From Protonemura montana (lineage: Eukaryota > Arthropoda > Insecta > Plecoptera > Nemouridae): DNA of 64,000 nt. Positions 1-14,200 of the stretch are shown in pieces. The translations under genes were made by a program, and so were the position numbers. The first letter of the stretch is position 1. Every line of letters begins with the position of its first letter. The notes below the pieces were generated by a model. That model saw only the letters and a program-made list of their open reading frames with translations. It was not told the DNA's origin and ran no database searches. The stretch spans positions 9,552,418 through 9,616,417 of the forward strand of contig OX387605.1 in the NCBI GenBank assembly GCA_947568835.1, read 5' to 3'.

Positions 1-186
1 GACCAGCGTCCCCTCTCCCCCCTTGTGCGGCCGCAGACAAATATTTATATCAAGTACCCGTATAAAATGCCGCAGGACACCACTTTTATTCGGTTTCTTA
101 TAGTTATAGGTAGTCATTCTTAATTGGGATTGATCTATAAGTATAAAAACTTCGAACTCCCACGGTATGAGTGGGTCCTGTTCGGA

Positions 187-217
187 GCGTGTGAGTGTGA
201 GTGTGTGTGTGTGTGTT
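187..217. repeat. (GT)n-rich microsatellite
   Basis: GTGTGAGTGTGAGTGTGTGT followed by more GT units and a T run. A similar tract is at 5154-5184. Confidence 0.85.
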
Positions 218-3200
218 TTTTTAGTTAAACGCATTGTCGCACGCAATAATGAGAGCATGCGTAGACCTCTTAAATGCATTCAACAATTTTCCAGTAGCTT
301 TTGGGCGTGAAACACGTTTCCTGGATTGCTCGAACCAAACCACCTTCATTTTCAAGCCAGAAATTACGAAAATGTTCAATAACTTATTTAAGCTGAACCC
401 ATTTGAATACGTTAATGGATTGGCAAGCTATTTGTGCTGAATTGTCATTGAAAATATAATAAGGATTGATTTACTCGTGGCGTCGTTTCCCTTGTACCTG
501 CTAGCTTAACTATTCCTAACTACACCACTGTATCACATTTCACGCACCATAAATCCTTACGCGTAGAGTTCCAATCATTTATTATTTTTTATATTATGAG
601 AAATGTATTCCATTGTGTGCGCCTTTTCTTCATATAATTAATATCTTCTTGAATCCCGGGTAATGCAATAAAATACAACCGGTTAGCAAGTGAGTACTTG
701 TAGCGAATCCTCATCTTATGTGTTATTATGACTTCTGTGTTAAACATTGCTATAATAAATTAAGTGAATTTCGCACCTGGCTCGAATTGAACGCCATGCA
801 AAGTTGACAGCAATTTCTAAGTTTAATACTGGTTTACCGCGTAGTAAACGATGACAGATCACAATGATTGACCAACTGGACGATCACGGCCAGTACACGC
901 TATGCTTGTTTTTGGCGGCCAGAGCAAAGCGCGTGCTATTGTTTTTCCCCGCGGAAATCTCGGAATACGCAACGCTTTTAGTAATTAACTCCAGAAGCCG
1001 TAGACCAATTAAGAGTTATGCTAATCAAGGCGTGATCGCGATTCGTTATTGACAACACGCCGCATTCGGTGGCAAAAGTGATTGGCAGGTTGGCACTGAT
1101 CAACATTAATAAACGTTTCGAAAGAGTGTCTTGTTTTTGTGTCACACTAAAAAAATAAAAAAATAAAAACATTTTCTTTACAGCAATTACAGAAGTCTAA
1201 TAGTAATATTGCATTAATTTAAAACAGATATAGGTGCCCTCAAGGCGATTTAGGCGATGCTATAGTTATGCTTCGACTCATGAATATTTATAAATACAAT
1301 TATTTATTAACCCAATTATACAAATTGTTTCACCGAAAAGTCGTTGCATGTTGAGTCGATAACTGCACAACAAACACTGTTGGCAACTGCTGTGTGTTCC
1401 GAGCCACATGGCTACTGTGTGCATAGCCTACACCGTTACCTATATTTGGTAACACCGCTTCGAGTTCGCGAACATAAGGGCAATTGCTATAATTAGCATT
1501 GACGTTATCAGTCGCAGGTACACCCACCCTTTTGTTACACCGGGCAGCGAACCAAAAGACACAGCATCCCAAAGTCAACCCAGCATTTATAAAGGTGTCA
1601 CAACATTTCACACTGATCGAGACTGCTGATAAACAGGTTCAATTGTCTTTATATACATACAGAGTATATTATAACACCAGATCGAAAGTGTACTCTTTTG
1701 TTCGAAAGCAGGTGGAACAATAGAGCAAGTAGGTGGACGGTACGCTGCATGGCCATTTTTTTTAACAATCAAATGGCTAATAATTATTGCGTAAATAATG
1801 CGGCGCTTTCAATTTCTAGGCTGGCGTATGTGTTGAACGCGCGGGTCTTCTTTAGTTAAATGAGAAAATCGTGCGGTGCGGGCCCAGCTTTTCGAGATGA
1901 CCTTACTCAGCCAGCCCGGGATGATTTAATCGGAGTGTAATCCTGTCCGATTTGTCCCGTGGGCAGGACCATTCGATGTCGAAACGCAATGTTCGAAGAA
2001 CGCGACGATTGTAAACTATCTGTCTTGATTAGCTTTCTGTATCTCCCCTGAAACAAGCTTATGTTAACTCCCGGACACCGTAAATTATCATTCCGAAATA
2101 AATCACGAGCGCCTTTTAATTGAAAGATCTTAATTCATTGGGATATAAATTGGCTTCGAAATGAGGTGTGTGTGAAGCTAATTATTGCAGAAGAAATTGA
2201 AGAGGGACCAATTTGTCAATAGCGTTAATTGATCCATTAGCAGTTGCATAAAAAGTGTATAAATACACATTCTCTTTTCTTGCGACAAGGCTTTTTGAAA
2301 GGCCAGACGCACTTGCAAAATGCAATAGATCAGTCTGTGTGTGCACAAGACTTTTCTGGGAAGCAACTCACGCCGTTTTGATTATGTGTAAGAGACGATG
2401 TGTTTATCGTCTGGACTTGCCATAATATTCAGGATTCGTCCCACGACGGTGCCTATTGGGTGTAGGTAAAATTTGCATCTCGGCTGGGGGAACGAGCAAA
2501 AGCATTTTAATTTCCGTCCTGTGCAAACCAATGTCCACACGTGGTCTTCCTTTATGCGACGACCAGGCCCGAAACCATGGCACCTTGGGTCTTGACCGAG
2601 ACGCCCTGGCTCCGAGGCTGTCACGTTTACTTAGCGTTATTTTCGCTCGTGTGGGATTTTACTCTGACATATACATATGGGGCTAAGTCTTCGCTTAACT
2701 CGGAAAAATTTGTTCGAGCCCAAATATTTTTGATGTAAGCTTATAACCATAATATAGGTGGCTTTCAGTCTGACATAACTTTTCATGATTAAAAGTACAA
2801 AGATCCGTGTATAAAGATGTAAGACTAATGAAGATTGCAGGTAAAACTGACTACCGCTAACAATTTGTCAGATGCCAATGTTTGAGTCCGAGCATTGGAT
2901 GGACTTGGAATAGTGATTGATTAAGAAAACCATGGCAATGACTTAATAAGTGACAAATTGGTAGCTAGATCCAGAACATTAATCTAGGTTTCATGCAATG
3001 CCATAATTTATTCTAATTTCCTCTACGTGCTTGCGCCTTGAGAGTTGCTTCAGATAAATTGTTCCGCCCTCCCACTAATTACCTAAAGACCACCCCTGCA
3101 TTTAAATTCGCGTAGTAGCAAACTGCAAAAATAAATGTATTCCATTTTCGCACTTCGTTTATCCTCATTCTTATTTACGAGGACGATAAAATTCAAGGAC

Positions 3201-6200
3201 CCTAATGTGGGTAAGGTCCCAATAAATAATCTAATGTAAAATATCTTAAAATAAAACTGACGTTGGCATTAATAGCAACATAAAAATTTAATTAACTCTT
3301 GCCAATCACATTGTTTCTCAAAACTGTAATTTTCTTCTTTACGAAACGGCAATCGGCAATAATGGACTTCTAATTGACTTTACAGCCCACGCGGTGGTAG
3401 GTTCCTGCCGTACTACCTACGCTAATGCGGAGCCAGACGCCAAATTCACTCGCGGTACCTGTGGGCATTTTACGCGAGCATAATAGCTCCTCGATTAACT
3501 CTCCAGTCATGCTGCCGAAGGATTTTGAACTGGCTCGATCACGCCGCGTTTTATTTTGACATGACAGCCAGGGATTAGCTGGTGAATGCAATATTAAATT
3601 TGTATGCTTACAGGTTCAGTCGAACGCCATTATTCAGCGCAAATAGAGTCAAGACATGGGTGATATCGGAGTTCCATGCAAGAGATGCTCATTCGTGTTA
3701 TGAGGGAATCAGAAATTAATGCAACCGTGCGATACTGTTTCACTTGATCGTGTCAAATGAAATCAATTTGCGTTACAAACTGGCAACTTTGACGTTTTTC
3801 ATACATGAAAAATAGTTACAGAATTGACTAGCGGCTCATATATGTAAAATTGGCATCAGAGAGAAATCTGCTTCGATTCCACGGCCCTGAGTTTGATTCT
3901 GATCGAATTGCGTCCCCTCCAGTCGATATTGCTGAAATTAAATTGCGAATATGGGACATAGTAGGTACGACACACAATGCGCGAACAAAGTTGAGGAGTC
4001 TCAAATAGGATGAAAATAATTTCCAGTTTGATATTTGTGCGCCTATTTCTTCTCGGAAAAGTGTGCTACACTCTCAGACTGATTAGATTGATTTACAGGG
4101 GCCCCAGGAAGATCCGAACTTGAGAAAGAAACCATATATTTATAGAATGTAAAAGTGGTTTCGCTGGAAGCTGGAGGCACATAACACTTTTTAACAAAAT
4201 TGAATGCTGTCAAACTATCAGAAAGCCTTGATGAAATAGAGAGGCCTACAAACTTTGACCAATCGCCGGTATTTTCCTTGTGTCTAGTGTCAATTTGATT
4301 GATTTTTAATTGAAATTTGAGCACCTTACAGCCAAACTTAATTAAGAATAATGGAAGTGAAGAAATGAGCATGGTTTGTGTATTTCAAAATGTATTTTTT
4401 AATTGGATTTTGTACGCTAGGTAGGGCCCCCCCTGCCATATATACTTCTACTATGCTCCGAAAGGTCGGCCAGCAAAACCCTGCGCACTTTTTTAATATC
4501 CCATTAAAGCATGCTCGTTTCATTCCGTTCGCTTCCTTGAACGTTCGAAAGAAACGACCAAGGAAATAATAATTCTAGACATTTAACGCGAAAAATGAAC
4601 AATTACGAAAACTTCAAGCCCCTTCCGTCCACGTGAAAAGCAGAACAGGGAGAGGATTACTCAAAGCAAAAGCGAATCTATTAGGCTATGATTATCGCCT
4701 ATAGATCAACGACGATAAATTTATTTACCAATGGCGTGCCACCATTTTAATGATAATTTTGTAAAACTAAGCATGCCATCGAAGCCGAAACGCTCGAGTC
4801 TATCTGAAGAGAACACACAGGTAACATCGAGTACCAAATCAAGGTTATTAAAACAGACAATTTTAAAAGGTCGAACGTTTTTTTTAAGTTACTAAACACA
4901 TGTTTTAATCGATCACTTTTATATATTACTGGAGAAAAAAATCCCTTTTCACTGTAACACACTAGCTTCTTGCTTAGCGCTACGAAACACTCGATGCAGC
5001 GAGCGACAACGTCGCCGGCGCGTGATTTAATTCTTTTCACACCGTAGATGCAATTGTATTTGCACGTAGTAGGTACACAGTAGTACTTAGTATAAATACA
5101 GAACATTTTAGTTGGCGCAGTGAAATCCAATTACTCGTCTCAGATGTAATGAGTTGTGTGTGGGTGCGTGTGTGTGTGTGAGTGTAAATGAAGGCGCAGT
5201 GCCCGGTGCTTCGTTAAAACTTAAAACCACTAACATTGCGTGACGGCGTAAAACGGTTCCGCCACTTTTATCTCGTCTCTTTTATATAATTCGTATAACG
5301 ATGCAATAAACTAATGGAAAAAAAGAGTATGGTTGGGCGGCTATTAAAAAAGTTTAAATACAAGCAGTCAGGTGAATTGTCGACGGTTTTGGGGTTTTTA
5401 CTTTTCAACAACGCGAAAGCAATGCTGGCGAGCAGCATGGGTTGTAATTCGTTCATCGTAGAAATTTTAAAAGCATTTCTTTTGATATTTTTATCAATCT
5501 ATCAGTTGAGTTTTCGATCTCGTGATCGGAATGAAAGGGTAAACAATTGGCGCGGTGCCTGTCTTGACAAAGCGATATTTAAAGTGTGCCAATCTCCTCA
5601 CGGCATAAACTAATTATGCATTACATTTGCGCGCCGTGCCACAAAAGGAATGAGGAAGAATGGTTCTAGTTCGAGCAGATAGCGCCGTGCTTTGGCGTCA
5701 AAGAAACACTGCAAAACAAAACTAAATGGGTTCATTTTGTCCATTAAGATCATTGATTATAGCCAGAATGCGCCATTGTTTGTGTGCCATACAGTTTCCT
5801 TCTAACAGATACTAGGTTATATCTTATTGGCTGTAGACCAAATTGGATGCGAAATGCAAGAAATGCACCAGTTAGAACATTTTGTAAATTACACTTTTTT
5901 TTATTTATTTTTTCTTTAGCAAATTCTAAACCCATTTCAAAACTGTTTGAACGTTCATATCATTTATCATGACTATAGGTGATGAATCTTTATTAAAAAT
6001 TGTTCACAAGGAATAGGGCCACTTTCAAGCGTTTAGTGGGCCACACATACAACAAATTAGTTTTCTTCCCATTGAAAGACCTTTGCTTTGCAACTCCGAT
6101 GCTTCGAAACAAATAATCGTATCTTCTTATGCTCTTTGTTTTCTTATCCTTGTGAGTCATCAAAGAAAGTCGCTATGATTCAATGACCGCAAGCACACCG

Positions 6201-9200
6201 ATGGACACGACGATATGAAATTACCAATCTGGCTTCATTCTGAACTGTATCACATTTTTCGTTGAAAGTTTTCCAAAACCAGCCACCAGCCAGCCATGCT
6301 GTGATTTTCACATTTTTGGAGGAAAAACACTCTTGGCAAATTCTATTTTGAAATTTCCGTGTCCTAAACGTGATTAAATCCGGTAACGAGCGTACCTTGA
6401 ACGATCTCATTTAAAATGAGAATCAATCCTTTCAGCTTTGCCTTGAATTCATTAATGCAGCATTGATTATCATTCACCTGTGAACTGCCAGCTTTCGATG
6501 ATTGCTCTCTAGCCATCAAAGGTGCACTCGTGGTCCCCTCCAAGTCTCGTATTACTTGACATTCATCTTTATGCATGCAGGAATAGGTAGATACTCGAAA
6601 CTGCTAACGTGAAACATGAAGTCGTCGGTAGATCGACGCCGGAACAGCGACGCCAGTACAGCGACGCCACTCGCAGGTGCACCAAAGCTGAAAGCTCAAG
6701 CGGTTCTGCATCATGCGCTTTCTGATCCAGAAGAGACCAAACCGCCATCATTATTTGATAACGCTCAATGAGATTCAAAGTGTACGGCTTGCAGAATATT
6801 TCAATTGCAAAGCTTCTAACTTATAGCGCAAAAGTTTTAGTTTAAAATAACATTGATATAGGTATACAAAATATATATTCAGCGTTCAAAAAGTTATGGT
6901 AAATATCTATATTTTTCAAATACCGTCATCATTAATTTTCGACGTAGACGAACGTTATGTTGCAGAGAAACTTTATCGGAAAATCGCAGACATGATTTTG
7001 TTCTTAGAAATCACCAGGAAAGTTTGCTCCTTGGAAGTTTTCGCTTGTTACGAGTCAAGCGGTATGAATAGCTCCGACCCTATTAGTGTTATATCTGTAT
7101 CGTGGAATCGATATCAGATAACAATATGTCCCGTTTTTTTGAGAATCATTCATGCTGGATCGACCTGTAATTTGATACGATGCTTGACCGTGTGTGAAGG
7201 GATCTAATTGGATACGTGCCTTCGCTCGCGCGATACCATGCCACCGTATAGGTTGTAGGTTCATGCTCCTTTATAGAGGGAAAATGTTAGCAAACTGCAT
7301 AACAGCTCTCTATACGACACAAATGTTGCCATTTGGCTAATGCTTCACTATCTTTACACTGGATGGGCACTTAGTGGTGCTGATAATGATGCGACCCACT
7401 CCCCTAACGTTATCTCAGAGGGAGGGATCTGGTGCCAGCAAAACATCCCCTAACAACAAGAAACAAGGGTTAACTTCTATGTTTAGAACATGGAGTTCAG
7501 TGCTACGGCGCGTTCTCTTCTGTAAGGTTTCAAACTGAAAAACTATCACACGCGGACTAAAAAACAACCACTCCACTTTCTAGAGCAAAACTCATTAAAC
7601 TAAGGCCAACCATATATATATTTGCATAAAAGTATTTGGAAATTCTAAGACATTTGAGGTTTCATTATAATATTGTATCACGCCGTGATTTCAATCTGTT
7701 GAATAATTTAAGTTGAATAAAGAATGAAAACATTGTTTGATAAAGAAGATCATAACTCATTTTAGCCTACGATATGTTCGGAGGTGGAAAAGTTAAAAAG
7801 ATGACCCTGTGACCCACAGAATGTGCTTGTCTTACTCATGTTGGGCAGCCCCAGCACTCTGCGGGTTCCGATCAAGCATGGCGCTTCCACTGCGTGATCT
7901 TCTGACTCACTGCGGTACAAAAGCAGAGTCAGTCCTCCGCAGGACACGTCTAGATACTTTTCAAACTGGGCTCGTCTTTAACGCGACCCGCGAGAGTCGA
8001 ATGAGGGGAATAAAATAGAGATCTCCGTGCAAGTTTCTTGATCGATTTACTACGTTCGCATTAGATCCTGTTCCGGTGAATCTGCTTGAATTTAAGAATT
8101 ATTTCGCTTCGAAATAGTTCCAAAGGACCTCTCTTGTTTCTGCTGACCCGCACGAAAACTGCATGCTCTTTAGTGATATAAAGCGGTGAACTTCTCTATA
8201 CGTTCAGCAATGTAGGAACAATGAAGATAAAAGTCACAATATCTTGTAGTTTTCTTACAAAGCCATTGAGAAAGATACTTAAACTCTTAACTTTAGTGCA
8301 GTGGTGAGCTTCTGGATATGTGATAATTTTCATAAATGTGAAAAGTTTCTACATTTTTTTCTCCGATTTATTGTAATCAAGATAATATCCACTGCCAAGA
8401 TGGCTTTTCCTAAGAAACTAGACCGCCGTTCGAACACAGGAAATGCTGTTAATGTTCGATAAGTTATTCTTGGGTTTCATCGGCTGCTTTTGACATCGCT
8501 GGAGCCAGGGCTGTTTATCCAAATCAGGCGTTGAAGTCCGAACGTTGGACGGCCATTCCGGCCCACCATGCGGTTTTAGTCGAAGCCGCGACCGCCGAGA
8601 AATAAATCACACCGCGTTTGGATACGCTGGAAGTGTTTACGAGTAGAATATATCATATCCGAATCGAGTACCACGCCCGTGGTTTGCTGCAATATCATCA
8701 ACGAATACTTTTGCCTAAGGGAGCATACCTAGACGTTTTTGGTTCACCAATCTTTTCGAAAATTGAAGAAACAAATTGGAAATCTTTTAACACCATACGA
8801 TGTTGTGATATAATAAACGCTTTGGTTTACCACAGAGAATTTTACAAAGAATACACGCATCTACGTGTGGGTTTAAAGTAAAAGAATTTCGAATGCTATT
8901 GGCATATCCTAAAGAAATGAAAAGATATTTGATACGCAATCATTACAGTTGTATCATGCTCTGCGCTTGTGTGAATATCAAACACAAAACATATTTCTAT
9001 CCTTGTAGTATTGCCGACAGGCAGTTTGACAAATCGTTACGACTAATGATACAATGCAATATCTTCAAGATCACAGTTTTAAAGCATTAATCTACATAAC
9101 ATTTGCAATATGTGCAGCTGAGAAGGCGTGCTCGGAATACAATTTGCACTCGTTAGTGCATTTTTAAATGTGAGTTTCCTATTTGTATGTAGGCGATGCA

Positions 9201-10577
9201 TGTCATGTCGTATCCAATTGCACGCCATGGAAAATTAAAGAAAATGCAAGAGTAATTATTTACACATGTAAACAACTCTGCCAATTTCTTTAGAAAAGTG
9301 AAGCTAAATACGTACATGGCACTCTGTTCATATGTAAGTAGAGTGAAGTATCTCGGTGCTTATTGTTTCAGAATGTGAATTCATACAAACGTGAAGGTAC
9401 CTATAATGGGATCCTTTTCGTTCCCGTTTAAGAAACGCATAATAGGCGCCCGAGATGTTTGGTGTAATGCATAAGAATGGTAGGGGGAGTTAGTGTAATT
9501 CAGGGGTGAGGAACTCGCTCAAAATGGGATATTTCATGAATATGTAATTTTAAGAAGTGTTTCTGAAATTTCACGTTGTCGCCGTATTCGTGTGAGTCGA
9601 CGAGAGAAATAATTTTCTGAAACGGAATTGAAATTAAACGCACACTCTGAGCGCGATGATTCATTTGAAAGTGCGTGTGTATGAATATTTCGAAGGCGCG
9701 AGGGAAACAGCGTACGTTCTACGTCTACTTTGTTCGCTCAGATCTCTTGCTAGCGCTCTAACCATCAAGGGTTTAGCACTCTTTGAATTTATGTTCCACA
9801 CTCGCCAGAATTTCATAATAAGTTATTCGCCCACAAAAGAAACAATGTGTGCGAATACTTTTTTGTATTTTTTTATTTTTAATATGCTATGAGATGCGCG
9901 ATTTTGTTTTCGCTTTTCTTCTTTCTTAGAAAGATTTTAGGCGCGCTCAAACAAGGAGGGTGCAATTTTGCCTGAAGGCTGCTCGCACCCCTAGGCTAAG
10001 TCAGCATATATTTATTTGCACTTAGCAGGTGAGGATGACCTTCAAGGTTCATCTTTCGGTCTACAATGCTATTTTAATAATTGTTTGTATCTAAGTGAAC
10101 TCATATTATATGATTATGTAATTATATAGCAGTTATTTTCACTTGAAGTAATAAGATGTAAGTAAGCGTGTAATCATTTTAGACGAACTCAGTGCAAAGC
10201 AACGCATATACCTTCCAGACAACAATTATTTTCCTTCTTTAAATTGAAAACAACGACTTTAGAAAACACAGTATGAGCCCCATTCGCACAAGAGATGCTT
10301 GTGTACAAAATGATATTGATGTATAGACGTACGAAACTGCCGCGAGGTAAACGTTTCAGATGGATGGTGTATAATTATGATCGGTCAGGTACCTATGGAT
10401 GTGTATAGACTTAGTTCTACTGACCATCGCATAGCGAAGCAGGTCATCATTTGGTCTCCCGCAGTTTCTAGGCCGGCCTGTCAGCCCGCAATTTAGCCAC
10501 CCGTAAATTATAAATCCTTCGGCCTGCAGCGTTTAGGAAATGTGTGCCTGGTAATCACTGCACACAAGTTGATATAC
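218..10577. other. Non-coding stretch, no gene recognised
   Basis: AT-rich. Short open frames (up to about 127 codons, such as 4747-5130 minus) have no recognisable domain and often have an equally long frame on the other strand. No retroelement or tRNA was recognised. A GT tract at 5154 and short TAGGTA words are the only repeats seen. Confidence 0.6.
5154..5184. repeat. (GT)n-rich microsatellite
   Basis: Interrupted GT repeat (TGTGTGTGGGTGCGTGTGTG and onward). Confidence 0.8.
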
Positions 10578-10592
10578 TTCATCATCATCATC

Positions 10593-10624
<32 letters not shown>

Positions 10625-10653
10625 CATCGGAGTCGTCGTCGTCGTCGTCATCG
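10578..10653. repeat. Compound (ATC)n-(GTC)n microsatellite
   Basis: About sixteen ATC units interrupted by one ACC, followed by a GTC run of about six units. It makes spurious poly-Ile and poly-Met frames on either strand. Confidence 0.95.
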
Positions 10654-11039
10654 GTTTCGTTGTTAGGTTGGAAAAGTTTCCCATCGTGTGCCGCTCCCAC
10701 TCCTTAAGCACAAAGAGTCTAAAATTTCTATGTGTGTTTCTGTTTGATATGGAGCGATCTTGGAGTGAAGCATTGAAAATTAGATCGCTTCTCGGCTCTT
10801 TGTACAAACACCTTCTTCATGTTTGATGATAAAACGCTCGAGTTTTATTCAACATAAATATGAAGAGAACATTCACGCTCAAAACATGTTAGGGTTTATA
10901 GTATCCATAATATGCGAAATACGAGCTTTCAGAACATTATCTCAATTTTCAATTAACCTCCATCGTGAACCCCTTATGGAAAGAGGTAAAGATGATGTTC
11001 ATATGTGCCATAAAGTGGTGTAGCTTGTTTCCGATCTCG

Positions 11040-11260
11040 TGCAACAAATTCTTCCCCCGCTAGCAATCGAGGTTCTCATCTCTCCACTGCGCGGGGCGCG
11101 GTCGGGACTCTCCTTCACTCCACCGAGGAGAGACCCAAGCTGACCGTACGATGTCGAGGTATCTCACGCAACTTGCAACGCAGTGCATGGGTTATGATGG
11201 GTGCCCGCCCGCTTGCGCCCTCCAGGGCATTCCGTCGAGAGGTGCATATGATTAGGGTGT
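11040..11260. other. GC-rich island without coding signal
   Basis: A locally GC- and CpG-rich stretch (GCGCGGGGCGCGGTCGGGAC and GCCCGCCCGCTTGCGCCC) in AT-rich surroundings. No frame is recognisable. It could be a regulatory element or the edge of a transcript. Confidence 0.3.
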
Positions 11261-14200
11261 CTTTCGGTTTATGGCGGCCTCGGTTTAATGGTCTAAGCGT
11301 AGGCGGAATGTTTTGCCGACAACAAAGTGTTGCTTTAGGGGGAGGTTGAAAGCGCGGGTCAAAAAGGGAAGGTTAAAATTGGATGAAGATTTAAAGGTTT
11401 CTAAAATTTCGTGGTTCTGAAATCGTTTGCCGATATGGTGTTTGAATTCCAAGTGAATGCGAAGATGAACATTCTTTTGAGGGGTTGATGATGGATGGCA
11501 TTTTTCTTAGTTTTAAATACGGAGGAAATAATTACAAAATAACTGAACGCTTACTAAAAATTGAAGTATCTATTTTTTTTCCGAAGCACGCTTACTATAA
11601 TAAATATAAAACACCAAATTGATTGGACCAATTTGTTACGGTTCATGAAACAATCGGACCTTTATTTTCTCACAGAGAATAAAAAAAATTAGCATAATTT
11701 TCGGGAGGTCTACATTATATTTCGATCTGGATTGTTAAAACCTGTAGCTTCACTTAATTATATGAAAAAAAAACCGCTGCTCGAGACCAGTGATGAGGCC
11801 GGCTAAAATACTACTTGAGAGAATAATCCGGCAGAGGAATTTTCGACATTGTTTCACTAATCGAATGAAGATTATCTGTGGTGGTTATCCACGTGATGGT
11901 ATATGGTTGTGGGCGGAGATCGGGATCCGGTTATCGCATACCTACCTGTAGATTGTAGCCTTTACTCTCTTATGGATTGCTCATTCAGAAGTAGTCGAAA
12001 TTGTTCGGTTCTTTTCTCAGGCACGCCTATGTTTCGTTTTAACCACAGGGGGGGCACACCATCTCCCTGGCGTTAGGTCGTCTTCTGCTTTAATTAGACC
12101 TGGAGGCATTTCACGTTTTACGGCTACAGGGACTAGCTGTAATTGCACCTTTTCGATCTTATTATTATACACCACTGTTTTGTCGTTCTGTAAAAAGATA
12201 TAAGTTAGGTTGTAATTCAAGATTTTAACCTCGGATTTGGAGGAATAATAACGTTGGAGTTTATTTGCAGACGCCAATCACCAGTAAAAAAAACGAGAAA
12301 TAAAAAAAATGACAAGAGAAACTAATAAATGCGAATTGCGGTCGTCTTGTGCGAATAACACAGTGAACAGTGAATCGATTTTTTTTTTTTGCCTACCAGT
12401 TACAGGTATGGTACTAGCTATGTGTAGAAACTCAATGTTAGAAAATCTTTAGAGAAAGCCGCGTGCCTCCAGATTTGATAAATTGTCAGCATATAATCGT
12501 CGGCGAGTGATTTGACACAATCGGCGTCCCGCCAAAACTATTCCAACGCGGAAATAATTATCGCAATTAAAATGTTATTACTATAATTGCTATAGTAAAA
12601 CGTTACACTAAGATTGCCGATAGCTTTTGATGAACATCTCTCTGTTTGATTCATAGCTTCGTGTCCGATATAATGTATTATTAATAACTTGTTTTAATTT
12701 CAAGTAGCACGTTTACAATTTTTGTCCATGGCGTCTGGTATAGGTAGGTTTATAAAGGTATGTAGGTACTGGAATAAATATACGCGTGTGTACGATCACG
12801 ACTTGGTATCACGACCAAAACTTTACCAATCTGAATCCAATCATGCAACTTTAAGTAGCTGTATTATGTTTCTTATTAAGAATGTACCATACCTGTGCCC
12901 GTTGTAGACATTAATTGACCAATTCCTTGGGGTACGCCAGCCTGGATTTCAACGAACTGCAAGTAATTATGCGACACAGCGCATTGTCTTCACGATCAAT
13001 TGAATTCACAACATCATCATCGACTAGTTTATGTATTTATCGGTCAGATCACAAGCGAATGATCGATCGACAACAGCTAAACAAATAAGCAGATTATGCA
13101 AATGAATAGCCTCAAGAGTTCTCGTTGTTTCTAGTTATCGTGCTAATTGGCGTAAAATACAGTGAAAAATTGAAAACAAAAGGTATACGCATAACTCGAC
13201 GATGAATAATGCATTATTTACATTACATTCATCGATGCATGAAAAACAGTGTGCAAGTATTGATAATCGGTACTAAACCTGGCATGAGCACATTAATGTG
13301 GTTAGAGTACCGAGTCCAATCATTCGACTTCAATCGCTTGCACATGCAGCTGCGATACTGCATCAGACACCTTTACAGGGATCTCGGCTCGATGCAGCTG
13401 TCAATGCAATCGACTCGCCAAGCAATTGCATTCTAATCACTAGGCGACATGCATCCAGTACCTATCTCTGTAGATGGCTCGCGGTCGAGGTGGTCGAGAG
13501 ACAAAACGATGCGGCCAGATTTCATGACAGAGTTCATTTATAGGTACGTAATGCCACTCAATAGGTTCTAGTTGCTATTGCAGAAGTGTTCATTAAATCA
13601 TGCGGATTTTATAAAAGGATTTTTGTAATGGACGTTAGACGCATTTGAAAATGAGATCGCGGTGTGTTTCTCAACGCATTAGGGTCTTTGTAGCGTTCTG
13701 AATCGAAGAGATTGAAACACGAACGAAGGAAGTACTGACATCGTTTTAGGCTTAAAATATTTTTAAGCAGAACGAAAAAGAGTTTCATTTTTTCGGTTAT
13801 GATTCGTAAACCCGGACAGGTTATCCCTAGAAAAAACGGATCCAAAAATGTTTTACTGGCTTTCACTGGAATACATTTGAATTAGATTAAACTGTACCTT
13901 TGCACTTCGGCCATAACGGTTATGGGAGACTAAAGAAACGCCTTCTAAATTAGAAAAACGATATCAATTTCTTAATCTTGGAAATTTACATCGCACAATA
14001 GCTCTGAATCAAGGCGCACACGGAATTAAATCAAATCATTTTTACATTAACTTTTTTTTTCCCAAAGTAAAAGCTAACGTCATACCTATGGTCTTGTAAT
14101 AAAGGAACGTGTCCCATTAATTCTTGATTCACATCTTTTCCGGCAGTGAATCAAGTTATCTTTGTACGTGTTGCTCGATATTCGATTGAAAACCAGCGCG

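Noticed and set aside
4747..5130. 127-codon minus-strand frame
   Set aside because: No recognisable family and no splice or promoter context; within chance expectation.
10508..10826. Poly-Ile/Val and poly-Met open frames
   Set aside because: Produced by the (ATC)n-(GTC)n microsatellite; no coding content.
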